Assembly: GCF_030272615.1 (NCBI RefSeq)
Contig: NC_081408.1
Coordinates: 615,906,476 to 615,970,475 of the forward strand
Reading direction: 5' to 3'
Origin: Cryptomeria japonica
Taxonomy: Eukaryota > Streptophyta > Pinopsida > Cupressales > Cupressaceae
Length of the DNA: 64,000 bases
The translations under genes were made by a program, and so were the position numbers. Position 1 is the stretch's first letter. Each line of letters begins with the position of its first letter. Positions 11,238-22,999 of the stretch are shown here, piece by piece. The notes below the pieces were generated by a model. The model had not been told where the DNA came from and searched no databases. It saw only the letters and a program-made list of their open reading frames with translations.

Positions 11238-12261
11238 TGTGTGTGTGAAAAGTGGACCTGTATTTTTATCTGGAATACACAACACTTCAATTAAGTCATT
11301 ACATGCATGGTTAGACAAATATAAACATGAATAATAAAACCATAATAAATCGACCAATTGCCTTCTAGTAGATGTGAGTTTAGTTTGCTCTCAAATTGCT
11401 AAGCTATCCAGTGAGTAGACAACACCTAAAAGAAGGATTTTTAAATCTATATAAGCATGAATTAAGCTAGATGAATGCAAGATTAATCTAACATGATTTA
11501 AGCAATAAATGAGATAAATGATCTAAATATGTATGCAATAACTAATATATGAATATCTGAATGCACAAATATTAATGAACCTAGAGCAAAAACAACATAA
11601 TAACAATATATTCTCTAGGATCTTTGAATGAGAGATGAGAGCCTGAATTTATAGAAAATTCAGAAAGAAACCAAAGGCTGAGATCAAATGATGATGAGCA
11701 GTCAAGATTTTCCAAGAGGAAGCACAATCCAGGTGAATTGATGTGGTTGGATGCTTTTCTCAGTTTTTAAAGGAAATTGAACTAAAATTAAGATAAAATC
11801 AAGAAAAAACTGATTTATTCTCTATTTCATTCAATTTTAATATTTAATTGTTTTAATTACTTTCTTTGAGATTATCTATCAATTTTTAATTTATTTTTCA
11901 AGATTATCTCCAATTGCTTTCTTTTCTCAAATTTTAATTCTTTTTTTGGTCAATTAATTCCTTTTTTTTATTTATTTCCTTTTTTGAAGATTTGATGGCA
12001 AATTGATTTATTTCATTAAATATGCTAGGATATTCAATAAAATAAATAAGATAATTGTTTTAAAAATGATTTACTTGGAATGGTCCAATTAATTAAATAA
12101 ATATTTAATTAATATTGAGTGATTAATTTGCCATGTGAGATTTGATGATTAAAGAATTAATTGTGTGCTCAAGATTTATTTAATTGCCTTTGGTTAGGAC
12201 CTTGGTGACGTTGTCGAGATTAGGGGCCCATGGTTTAGATGACCATTTTTAGGGTATTACA
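11238..12261 (-). repeat. 5' LTR of the minus-strand gypsy-type element
   Basis: 1,024 bp, TG...CA on the plus strand and colinear with 2913-3933. On the minus strand CTATAAAT (plus ATTTATAG, 11647-11654) is a good TATA box, followed by a CT-rich region, so transcription would run leftward into the motif-array leader. Confidence 0.88.
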
Positions 12262-12800
12262 AAAATATCTTTAAATCAAAGGTTACTTAAAATGATTTAA
12301 AGTAATGTTTACTTAATTTTCTTACCTCATTGGCACCCCAACTTGGCAAAAAAAGTAAGCCCAAGTCAAGGTCTAGTGGAAATTGTTAGTATGAGTCGCG
12401 GAGATACCTCTATGACAAATGAAAAAAAAAAATGTTTACTTGAATAATTTTTCTTATTTCATGGATTTGTGTGCACCTGTTAAAACTATAGAATCCAATT
12501 TGGTAGCACATATATTTTCTTCAAGTATGAATTTTAAAGTCAAAATTATTCTTATTCTTCAAAATATCAAAATTCAAACTACTTTTCTAAAGGTAAAGAA
12601 ATGAAGGAAAGTGCATCAAGTTTCTAACATTTCATACTCATGAAATATGGATCAATGAGTTTGACATAAAAAACACATAGTTCAATTATAATAAAATAAC
12701 ATAATATAGGTCAATCCTAATAAAATAACATAATATATTATTGAGTACTAATTTACTTACAATATCTTAGTTCTATCCACTAGATCCCAAAAAACCACTT

Positions 12801-12978
12801 CCTAAAGTACATAATGATCAAGCATTCTGTAGCTATCATCAAGTTAATGGGTATCACACACAAGCTTGTATGATTGTCAAGTACAAGGTACATAAACTCA
12901 TTAACAATGACATTATCAAAGTTGAATGGCTTGATGATAATACAAATCTATCTATTGCACCCCAAAATAGTAGATAAT
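12801..12978 (+). pseudogene. Relic of gypsy gag zinc knuckle
   Basis: In frame from 12801 the translation contains FCSYHQVNGYHTQACM followed by VKYKVHKLINNDII and then a stop near 12976. The pattern Cys-x2-His ... Gly-x-His ... Cys followed by a Lys-rich 'LK..V..LI..G/D.I' tail is typical of the C-terminus of plant Athila/Tat-type gypsy gag proteins; the knuckle is also seen in this window at ~34471. Downstream to ~13330 the frames are broken by stops but keep acidic, protein-like stretches. It is an old fragment outside the boundaries of both neighbouring elements, with no LTRs of its own found. Confidence 0.55.
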
Positions 12979-13402
12979 AAATTAGCACAATACATTTCAA
13001 AATCTTCCACACAATGTTGAAGTACTTGATACAGATAAGAATGAAGATAATATATTAGATTAAGATATGTTAGATGAACAATATTTTATGATAACCATTG
13101 AGTCTGATGATCTAGCTGCATCTCTACCTACTTCACAGTTTATTAGATTTTCTAAGGAGATCCCACAAATTAATTACTATGGTGTATGTGTTAGGGTGGA
13201 AAATGAGGGCTCACTAGTCTAATATGAAGTAGGTACAAGACCCACTTTCTATTGTATTATATTAAGGGAAATAATAGTCAATAAGCTCAACATCAAATCT
13301 ATTGAAAAGGGTTGAGCATAAATTGATCTTCTTTATTCTCCTTCATTGAGTTGAAACTGAATTCGATAATGTAAATTAGGGCTAATGAAGGAAAATTGAA
13401 AG
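12979..13402. other. Decayed DNA between two LTR elements
   Basis: Probably the continuation of the gag relic (acidic open stretches interrupted by stops to ~13330). It ends in GAAAG at 13398-13402, the left copy of the target duplication of the next element. Confidence 0.4.
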
Positions 13403-13576
13403 TGTAGACACCTAAAATTTGCACAATGAATTAAGTGAATTTTATTCATTTAATTATCCCTAATTCTTCCAATTAATGAAATTAAGATTTAATTAATATC
13501 CCTATTCTTCTAATTATCCTATTAATCAAATTAAAGATTTGATTAAATCCATTTCCTCTAGCCTACCTTATTAATT
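13403..13576 (+). repeat. Truncated 5' LTR (first ~174 bp)
   Basis: Colinear with 14680-14853 with few differences by eye. Similarity stops near TTATTAATT, where the sequence switches to the internal repeats. The deletion joins the LTR directly to the 3' noncoding region. Confidence 0.85.
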
Positions 13577-13985
13577 TTATCAATCCATTTCATCTGATCT
13601 CAATCTTATTAATCTTATCAATCCATTTCATCTAATCCATTCTATCATATCTTATATAGGATGTATCTTTCCTGAAACCAAATGTTTTGATCAAGTCTTA
13701 TACAAGATATATCATTCCTGAAACCAAATATTTTGATCATCTTTGTCTTATATAGGAGGCCTCATTCCTAAAACAAGACTTGATCTCAATCTTATCAATT
13801 CTATCAATCCATTTCATCTGATCTATTCTATCATGTCTTATACAAGATGTATCTTTCTTGAAACCAGACGTTTTGATTAGGTCTTATACAGGACATATTG
13901 TTCTTGAAACCAAACATTTGGATCATCTTTGTCTTATACAGGAGGTGTCATTCCTGAAACCAGAATTGATCTCATTCTTATCAAT
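13577..13985 (+). repeat. Two ~186-bp tandem units
   Basis: A unit starting CATTTCATCTRATC with TCTTATACAAGATRTATC and CCTGAAACCAAA phrases begins near 13624 and again near 13810. Inside each unit the phrase 'cttataYaRgaN...ttcctgaaacca' recurs three times, indicating nested duplication. It is noncoding. Confidence 0.75.
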
Positions 13986-14129
13986 TTGATTAATCTTATC
14001 AATCTAATCAATCTGATCAATCTTATCAAACCCACGCATATCATCAACTATCCACTCTTCTATCTTTCAAATAGCTTTCTTCTTCTTTCGAGAGATCATT
14101 CATGCCTTTAGTGTACAAATGATCTCCCG

Positions 14130-14640
14130 AAGGGGCATTATCATATCGAATCTCCATATCAATTTCATATTAGTCTCATATTGACACTAGCTTCATATCA
14201 ACTTTTCATATCAAATCAATTCTTTATATCTGGGGCATCATATCGAATCTCGGCATCAATTTCATATTAGTCTCACATTGACACCAACTTCATATCGACT
14301 TTCCATATCAAATCAATTCTTCATATATGGGGCTTCATATCAACAAGGGGCATTATCATATCAAATCTCCATATTAGTCTCATATCAGCTCCATATCAAC
14401 CAATCAATTCCATATCAATGTATCATATTGAATCTCCATCTCAATCTCATATCAGCTCCATATCGACCAATCAATTCCATATCAGCATATCATATCGAAA
14501 TGCTATCATCTTCATATCCACCAAATCACATCAATGCTTCATATCAAAATCAATTTTTCATATCCAGAGAATCATATCGACAATTTGGCGATAGCATCAT
14601 ATCGAAAAAATTTGACAACAAACTGAGCATTTTTTTTGAA
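14130..14640 (+). repeat. Dense TCATATCRA motif array
   Basis: The hexamer CATATC/CATATT recurs roughly every 11-16 bp over ~500 bp (for example 14142, 14155, 14166, 14177, 14193, 14207, 14238). Larger phrases such as CATATCGAATCTCCATATCA are repeated as blocks. Spacing is irregular, unlike the leader arrays elsewhere in the window. It sits immediately upstream of the polypurine tract. Confidence 0.75.
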
Positions 14641-14662
14641 TCAACATGTGGTCACATGTCAC

Positions 14663-14679
14663 TTCAAAGAGGGGCAAAA
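14663..14679 (+). other. Polypurine tract
   Basis: TTCAAAGAGGGGCAAAA directly precedes the 3' LTR start TGTAGACACC. It matches the polypurine tracts at 3934 (minus) and 63464 (plus). Confidence 0.8.
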
Positions 14680-16270
14680 TGTAGACACCTAAAAGTTGCA
14701 CAATGAATTAAGTGAATTTTATTCATTTAATTATCCCTAATTCTTTCAATTACTTAAATTAAGATTTAATTAATATCCCTATTCTTCTAATTAGCTTATT
14801 AATAAAATTAAAGATTTGATTAAATCCATTTCCTCTAGCCTAACCTATTAATTAAACCAAGGTTTGATTAAGTACCCTTAGCCATTTAATTGAATAAATC
14901 TTATTTATTTAATTAAAATCCCCTTTTCCCCTTTTTGATTAAATTTACATTTAATTGAAAATCCCCTTTGCAAATAAATAAATCATTATTTATTTGTGAA
15001 TAGTCCCCCCACTTGCAAAATCCTACAAATGCAAGTTACATCCCTTTTGGCTAAATTAAATCATTTTAATTTAACTAAAAATACCTATTTTCCTCACCCA
15101 CTTGCATTCTCCTACATTCCCCTAATCATTCTTCTAGAAGCCTCCTAATCCCATCTTAATCATGTCTAATATCCTAATCATGTCCTTTCCCTAAATTTGG
15201 GGGAGTCACTTCTCCAAAATTGGAAGAAAGTCTTCCAAATGTATTTAAAACTTTATCTATCTCAACAAGTTAACTTGTTGAGTCTTCCAAACATGTAAGG
15301 CTCTCACATAAACCACTAATGGTTTTTCTCTTTGATTAAGTTAGCCTCCAAAGTCTTCAAAAGTCATTTAATGCCTCTTACAAACCCACACCCATTAGCC
15401 ATGATGGTTGCCCCTTAACCATTTACCCATGTTGCACAAGAGTTTACCTCTTGGGTAATAGCATTCCTCCTTGGTTAATGATACTATCCAATGATGTCAC
15501 TCCTTTAGGTTATCCCTAATTGCTTGCTTAGTATCTAATGCTTTCTTAGCATCCTCTCAGACCATCTCAAGACCTGACATTTTTCAACTTGGGATTGGAT
15601 TGAATCTATCTCATGGACTGATAACTTTCAATCCTAGCCCTTGTTGAGATTACTCAATCTCAATCATCCATTTATCTATTTTCCCTATAAATATAGCCCA
15701 TTCCTTCTTCAAATCATCAAGTCTTTTGTGCATCAAAATTATAGTCACATTGTAGTTTAAAGAGCTCTCTTTGTCATCACCAAGCATCAACATCATCCTC
15801 AAGCATCCATTGCACATAGTTTAGCTTCATTTAGTTGCATTGTAATCTTCCATCCTAGATTAATTTCACTTCTTTTATAAGTTTTGCATTCTCATCTTAG
15901 TTTAATTAACTCACATAGCATACTTAGCTTTCAATTTGGAATATACGTTTCCTCCTAATCACCTAGATTGCATCCTTCATCTTCATCTTCATCTCTTAGC
16001 ATTCACTAGAATCCTATTTGCATCCATTTCTATTCTAGTAGCATTTTCTATATAACTCGTTCTCTAAGTTGTCATCTTGAGGATCAAGTGCTCTTCCAAG
16101 TGAGGGCCACCTTGAATCTTAGAGATCTTTAGAGATAGAGAACAATGAGGTGATTTTAGATTTTTTAATCTATTCATGTGTTTTGATTTCTAACATCTAA
16201 TGCAATGCTTCATTGGTGTGTTTGAAGTGTTTTCCCTCTTGTAGGTGGAAGACCACATTTCTGGCATACA
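14680..16270 (+). repeat. 3' LTR, 1.59 kb
   Basis: Starts TGTAGACACC and ends GGCATACA, with GAAAG following. A TATA box CTATAAATATAG lies at 15685-15696, followed by a typical CA-rich start region. The AT-rich first 400 bp contain mirror-like TTTATTTAATTAAAAT runs. No ORF of note. Confidence 0.85.
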
Positions 16271-16559
16271 GAAAGTAATCAGCATGCACAAACGATTTCA
16301 GAATAAATATGCAGACATTGAAAACATGTCTAGAAATAGGAAGCGGAGAGGAACTTGTGGTTAAATTATAGACTTAGAAATCTAGGACAGAGATGTTAGG
16401 CATCCTTGTCCCAAAATTGTCAAATGTAGACAACAAGAACAGTTACAGAATTAGGAAATTGTTCTGAGCATTTTCCTAAAATTTGATCAAAAAAGCGTTA
16501 GAGACTGATGCTAGGAACTCTTGTCCTAGTATTTTTACTCCTTCAAAATTAGGGCATGT

Positions 16560-16700
16560 GCATCTCAGTTTTCTCTTTTCAGATCTATATTCATCTCCAG
16601 ATCTTGTCACCTACACACAATAGGGGAAAAAGGTTTTGGGTTGATAGGGGTTTGCCTAGGTCAAACCTCGGGTTTGGAATCAACCCTTAATGAAATAATT
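16560..16700 (-). repeat. LTR U5-like relic, same type as 735-800
   Basis: On the minus strand this reads GAGGTTTGACCTAGGCAAAC, CCCCTATC and then ATTGTGTGTAGGTGACAAG. The hairpin and the TGTGTAGG module match plus 737-800. It is an older LTR fragment into which, or beside which, the element at 13403-16270 inserted. Ends and coding part are not identifiable. Confidence 0.45.
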
Positions 16701-16876
16701 GAAAGGATAGCTCTAAAGTAAAATATTGTATTTTTAATATTATACCTCAATCTTTCTAATGTTGATACTAGTGATGATGCATTTCTCTTTGAATATGACC
16801 CACAAGTGTTGATGCAATAACATGACATTACAATACATAAAAGGATCAATCATGAAAACATGCTTGCATGAAGATT

Positions 16877-17570
16877 GCAAGATTTTCAATTTTAGATCTA
16901 ATATTTTAAAGATTTTCTCTTCAAATTTTTAAATTTAATTTACACACACATACATTATTTTATTTTTAATCTTTTAGTGCATTATCTATTGAATTTGTAT
17001 AGAAAAAGACTTTCCTAGCTCTCTTGTTCTAAATGGGTATAGCCCAAGACCTAATCCCTTCATAGCCATATATCACTTAAGAGGCTTCCGCAATTGAAAA
17101 ATTGAATACTTATATATACCTTAATGATGAAGAGATAATTGATGATGATGCACATATATAATATGTGAAAAATCAAGAAAATTGCAATTGCTCATAAGTT
17201 TCAACTTCTTAAGAAGGATATAAATAAGTTAGATGATCATGAAAAAATATTGAATACTAGTTGATAAGATTCATTAATTGCTTTTGATTAAGTATTTTAG
17301 ATTGGGTACATTGATAGAAAGTTATCCAAACCACTACTGAATCTAATGTTTTTCATATAGATTATGCAAAATCCTTCATACTAGTTGATAAGTTTCATTG
17401 ATTTCTCTTAACCAAGACTTTTAGATTAGAGATGTTGATGGATATTTATCCAAACTATTAGTGATCTAATGTTTTTCATGTTTCTCACCAACCTTCCCAA
17501 TCCAATATTTCTTCCACACTTATCCTATTTAATCCTTATTCTAGTCATATTTAATCCTTAATCTATTGTT
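16877..17570 (+). repeat. Direct duplication, copy A
   Basis: About 0.7 kb, colinear with 17893-18560 (offset ~1,015 bp). Shared landmarks are 'agatctaatatttt', 'actttcctag', 'aaatgggtRtagccca', 'tcccttcatagcca', 'ttgatgatgatgca' and 'caaccttccca'. Moderately diverged with small indels. Noncoding, origin unknown. Confidence 0.7.
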
Positions 17571-17892
17571 CCAATAGTCTAGATTACTTTATAGATTTAT
17601 CACTAATCTTGGTAAGTGAATTTCATCTTTAAATTACCAAGATCATTGATCACAATTTGACTAGAAAAATCTTCATTATCAATAACATAAAATCAACAAA
17701 GAGCTAAGCATCTTATCCTATTATCATTTACATGTTTTTCTATGAAATCGTTTAATTTAGGTTTGATTATACTTATTGATTATTCGGTTTATTAATTCTT
17801 CTAAATTGTTTGTAAGGTGTGTTTCTTTCTCTACATTTTGGTGAACCCAAGATCTTAAACCCAATCTAGTGCCTTGCCCTTGGATTTTTACC

Positions 17893-18560
17893 TTCATTTT
17901 TCATTTTTGGATCTAATATTTTCAAGTTTTTCTCTTCAAAATTTTTAATCTAATTTACATGCACATACATTTTTTTTATTTTTAATATTTTAGCATTATC
18001 TAGTGAAGTTGTATGTTAAAAAAACTTTCCTAGATTTCTTGTTCCAAATGGGTGTAGCCCAATACCAAATCCCTTCATAGCCAAATCACATAGAGGCTCT
18101 CATAATTGTATCTTTGAATACTTATGTATACCTTAATGATAAAGAGATAGTTGATGATGATGCATGTATAAAATATGTCAAACTCAAGAAATTACAATCG
18201 CCCATAATTTTCAACTTCTTAAGAAGGGTATAAATAAATTAGATTGATTTTGCAAAATCCTTCATACTAGTTGATAAGCTGTATCGCTTGCTTTTGATCA
18301 AGTATTTTAAATTGAATATACTCATGGATATTTATCTAAACAATTAGTGAATCTAATACTTTTAATGTAGATGATTATACAAAATCCTCCAAACTAACTG
18401 ATAAGCTTCATTGCTCTCTTGTTTAACCAAGTCTTTTAAACTAAAGATGTTAATAGATATTTATCCAAATTATTATTGATTTTTCATGTTATTTACCAAC
18501 CTTCCCATTCCAACATTTCTTCTACACTTCTCCTATTTAATCCTTGATCTCTCACCTTTC
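17893..18560 (+). repeat. Direct duplication, copy B
   Basis: Second copy of 16877-17570 with the same landmark order. The ~320 bp between the copies includes TTTTGGTGAACCCAAGATC at ~17841, faintly like a primer-binding site, so a collapsed LTR element is possible. I could not show TG/CA ends or a target duplication. Confidence 0.65.
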
Positions 18561-21500
18561 CCTTTAACCCTCTCCTCCTTCCACTCCTTCCAATATAACA
18601 TTCCCCCTCTTCATCTAACCTCATACCTCCCATACTCCTCCAATCACTTCATCCATCAATCACTCCCACCTCCCATGTGCTCTTAAAACTCCTTCACAAC
18701 AAACCTCAACCATATATTGTGTCTTCACCCATCTACTCCCAATCCACATAATCTCAAACTAGATCACTACCCATCCTTTTTTGCAATGAGAATGTACCTT
18801 CTTGGTTTTTTTTATAAGACCCACTTTGCAAAATTTTGCATTTTACATGTTCTTCCTCTCCATTTTAATCATTTTGCATAAATCTTACCCACTTTGTGCT
18901 TTGCATATCCTTGGAAAAAAATTGCATTTTGCATGTTCTTCCTCTCTCCATTTTGCTCATTTTGCATAAATCTTTCCATGTTCATTTTCTATGGAGAAGC
19001 TACACCAAGAAGGTATCTTTTGAAGACTAAATGATAAGGGAAAGTCCATGTGGCCCCTATACTTAATGCTCTTTCGAATTGGTGAAAGTCCATCACTTAG
19101 TACGTAGAGGATAAGAATTGGACGATCAATGGGAAGTATTTAGACATCATAGATTATATTAAAGAAGTTCGAGAGAGGTTTGCTTTGGAGGAATAGGAAC
19201 CATGGGGAGGCTCGTTGTATTGTCATCTTTTTGGGCCAATATCATAACACAAACAAATAGTTACAGACACGTACACATGATGATAGGCATGAAAAAATGT
19301 CGTACAGTAGCAAGGACAAAGGATTTGGCGCAACCTTTCGCAGCATATGCACAACTGTTACAGCATAGATGGGCTTCAAAGACAATCCATGTGCAAAGGA
19401 CAAGACAATGATAATAAGATTTGTGCAAAAGTATGGAGCAAAATGTAGCAGAAGTCATATTTTGTTTCCATCTCCTCCTTTAAAGATTTTGCTCAAGATT
19501 TATTGAAAATCTTGATGACTGTACTGGCAGAGAGGGAAGGCGTGTTGGAATATGGACGGCTGTGTAGTCAATTGAAGAGTAATTCATATGTAGGAGACAC
19601 TTAAATCATTTTTTTATTGTTTTTTAGTTGGTTGGATAGCCACGGATTTGAAATACAATTCTATATAACTGTTGTTGTGGAAGACGATATCACGAACCCA
19701 ATATAAATCCACATAGCCTCGAATAATTAAGGAACGTTAGTCTCTTGATCCATGAAAACACAAAGAGTACTCTCTATGTACTCCACAAATATTTGAAGAC
19801 TCTTTTTATTGCATCCAATGTGACCTTCTTGGATTAGACATGTATTGGGAAAGAACTCTATGTTGCACTCGTTATACTAAAAACTATCATTAATTTGTTT
19901 TCATGTTAATATTTTTTCAAGTTATTAAGTGTTCATTTGTTTGTATATTCAAGTACTTAATATTCATATGATAGGCATTCATCCATGTAAAAACATGCAT
20001 CAATCTCTCCAAGACAAGAATCTACCCATTTGAGACATGCATCCATTCATAAAGGATAGGTACTCATCTATCCATCTAGAATAGAAATATATCCATAAAT
20101 AATAGGCATGTGCTAGATAGAGAGATTTAGACTCAATGGAACTATCAAGATCTGTATTCACTCTCTAAAAAGTACACTCCCCTAATGGGAATGTATCAAT
20201 GTTCCCATCTTTAGACTTAAATTTGGTCTCAAAATTTTGCCTAAAGCCTCGAGGAGTCAAGCAATTCATCGAATTGATTCTTCCAAGTATAAAAAGAACA
20301 TATTTGATCTTAGTATTTATTTTATATAGTTTACCTTTTGCCTCTCAATAGAATGTCTCTTGAGTGATTACTATTATATTATTAATTAAGTTAACATAAC
20401 CTTTCTTGGACACTTCCTAACTGCACATTCAATCTCCTACATAATAGGAGCCTCCTTCTTTCACCGAAATGCCAACATGCATTGCTTCTAAATTAGATCG
20501 GATAGTATATATATGTAGTTATGGTTTTAATCTATGTTACATGCAACTGTATGATTAGGCATGAAACCCTTTCTAAGGTTTATTTTTCTAGATAGTTATT
20601 CATTGGATGCCACCCCTCAAGTGAAATAGCGACAAAAACCTAGTTAAAGAATCCACTTTACAAACACATTCTACAGAGGTGCTTGATATTGAGTTTTACT
20701 GTGAATATTTCTATGTTTACCTGAAAGCTAAGATTGGTTTTCTTTACTCAAATAGCTATTGGTTTCTAAGTGTATTTGGTATTTAATACCCATCTCCTAA
20801 AGAATTTACTTTTATAATATATCTTAAATTCAATCAATTCAACTTTTCTTTACTCACAAAATCTAAACAAGTTATCATAAGTAATTATAACTAGTTCAAC
20901 TAATTAGGATAGTTACATGATCAACAAAACAATTATACTTTCCATAACTATCTTACTTATGAAATTTTACCACCTGATGAAGAAATATGTCAAACTGACA
21001 CTGATTAATAAATTTCATCTTTTGAACTAATACTTCATTAAATTTTCCTCTTCATGTCTTAAGAAAAAGTAACAATAACAATCTCTTACTAATTAACATT
21101 AGCCAAACTTATTTGAATTCACTAATTTCTATCTTTGAACTTACCTCAACTTCAATATCAAATCATAAATTAGTGTCTAATGTAAATAAATAAAAGATAA
21201 TGACAACCTAATACTATCAAATAATAGTACCTTATCCAAAACAATACCAAGACTATTTCAATGGTACCCACTTGATAGCTAGGTTTAATAATAACAATTA
21301 TATAAAATTAATTGTTAAGGCTCATTTGATTGATAACAACTTGTTAATTGGAGGAAAATGATAATAGTTCAATATAAATGATAAATTATGATTATTTTAA
21401 ATGGTAATATTTTATATTAGTTAGAATGACAAAATTAAATAAAAGTTGATAAATAAGTTTATTTCAAATGTTAATACATTAACAAAATAATAACTTGAAA

Positions 21501-22189
21501 ATATTATTATGTCTGTGAATAATAACTATTTTGCACATTAAACTAATAGAAATTTAGATAATTACTATGCAATACTTACATATAATACCTTAATCACTAA
21601 AACATTAAAAAAAAATCAGATTTGATGCCAAACTATTCAATCCTAATAAATATCACATTAATGTAATTAAATTTCAAATCATTATCTTTAGCTATTCAAT
21701 CCAGTAGCACTAAAGATTATTCATGATTAAAGGAAAGCATAAATATTTTTGCAAATGAACCATTCCACTTTCTGATTTAGAGGATGATTAAGATTGAAAT
21801 GTGATTTGTATTGCTAATTAATTCATAAATTTACATGAATAAATACGATATAGAGTCCACTTATGAGAGACATTGGTTGAGTTTGTTGATTTTCATATTT
21901 TAAGGATAATCATTTGCATTAATGCCCACACTTAAAGGTTTACATGATTTTATTTGGTTTGGAATTCATAGATATTTGTCATGGTTAACTCAAAAGTTAT
22001 AAACATAATCTAACAATACTTGAGGCCCTAAAGCTTCTTCTCTATTTATTTGGCGATTGGGTGTTCACTATTAGGCACATAATTTTTAGTAAAATTAATT
22101 CTTTGAAAAAAAATTAAAATAGATGAATTTAATGTAATGTGTTTGTTTATTCTTTTTAAATTCTTATTTAAATTTATTTATTAGTATTA
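18561..22189. other. Intergenic DNA without recognised gene
   Basis: Mostly AT-rich. The segment 19000-19650 has higher complexity and GC than its surroundings and could be a worn coding or promoter fragment. One frame (19464-19594) reads like the start of a PPR-type 'VL....GVLEYG' phrase, but this is too weak to call. 19980-20110 has loose 'gcatccat' repetition. 20400-22189 is AT-rich with nothing recognised. Confidence 0.4.
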
Positions 22190-22960
22190 TTTATGAAAGA
22201 AAACTTGCAGTGATCTAATGACAATTTCCACATAACCCAAAAGAGAAATATATGCAAACAAGTATTCAAGATTCATATGCAAAGGAATAGGCAACATATC
22301 CATCAAAGATGACACAAGATGTGCCTTAAGAAAACCCTCAAGAGGGAGAAAACCTAGACTCCAAAAGCATTCATAACTCATGTATTATTCATAAGTAAAC
22401 ATCACAATACATCTTCAAAGCCTCCATGAACACTTTAAAACATCGAGCCCCTCTAATACATCATCCATGTGTCCAACCATGTAACCACGCATCCCATGCC
22501 ATGCTTCAAATATGCACTCTTCAAAAGAAGACTCAAAACCCCAACTAGCCAACCTTAGACAACTACCCTTGTGTTTTCTTTTATAGAAACAAGCTCACAC
22601 AAAATCACCAAATGGTATTACATAAAACCATGTGACTAATACCATGATATTACAAAATCATTGACCCAATATTTAATATTGAGTACTAAGTTATCACTTT
22701 ATTAATATTTCTCCAATGTTAACTTACATACATTTTCCCAATATGAGACACCACACTAAATATATTTCCCAATGTTACATAGAACACATAAAGTGGTCAC
22801 AAGAATATTAACTCCTAGTGTTGCACATACTTCTAGGTCTCCCTACGTGCACTACACACATAATAATAAATTAAACAATATAAAAATTATGCAAGGTGTA
22901 TAATACTTGATTCCTAAGATTCTCCTAGTTGTTGTATACATTGCATAAGGGGTGTCAAAT
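22190..22960 (-). repeat. Possible solo LTR or LTR relic
   Basis: Read on the minus strand, a TATA box CTATAAAAGAAAACACAAG (plus ~22575-22593) is followed by an unstructured leader down to ~22190 and preceded by AT-rich U3-like DNA with repeated 'aacattggRNaatat' phrases. This layout resembles a copia-type LTR. No second copy, target duplication or clear TG/CA ends were found. Confidence 0.3.
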
Positions 22961-22999
22961 AACCTCAAACATGAACAAGGGAACAATCCCTATAGCCAC

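Larger units (their letters stand above)
2913..12261 (-). mobile_element. Non-autonomous gypsy-type LTR element (LARD-like)
   Basis: A 9.35-kb element lying on the minus strand. Two closely similar LTRs (2913-3933 and 11238-12261) read TGTGTGTG...TTACA on the plus strand. Orientation is fixed by a primer-binding site inside the right LTR (minus TGGTGCCCACTATGGGGC) and a polypurine tract inside the left LTR (minus AAAGAGGGGCAAA). Flanks are AAAAA on the left and AAAAT on the right, a plausible but low-information target duplication. Between the LTRs there is a motif-array leader, one short basic ORF, and ~4.6 kb of repeat-rich noncoding DNA. I see no protease, RT, RNase H or integrase, so it must have moved with enzymes supplied in trans. 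The gypsy label rests on the PBS/PPT type and on a block shared with the gypsy element at 23-64 kb. Confidence 0.85.
13403..16270 (+). mobile_element. Internally deleted gypsy-type LTR element
   Basis: Both ends start with TGTAGACACCTAAAA (13403 and 14680), and the right LTR ends in GGCATACA at 16270. The five bases before 13403 and after 16270 are both GAAAG, a perfect target duplication, so this is one insertion. Only the first ~174 bp of the 5' LTR survive. The rest of that LTR, the primer-binding site and all coding sequence are gone, leaving ~1.1 kb of repeat-rich 3' noncoding DNA, a polypurine tract and a full 1,591-bp 3' LTR. The LTR start and polypurine tract match the large gypsy element at 23000, so the two are related, though the LTR bodies differ. 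Confidence 0.88.

Noticed and set aside
17841-17860. Primer-binding-site-like TTTTGGTGAACCC
   Set aside because: No LTR ends, no target duplication and no coding part could be tied to it.
18486-18686. Ser/Leu/Phe-rich 66-codon frame
   Set aside because: Lies in the diverged direct duplication copy and its C-rich tail; the corresponding part of the other copy is not open.
19464-19594. PPR-like phrase
   Set aside because: Only ~40 residues with weak resemblance and no second repeat; not enough to call a gene.
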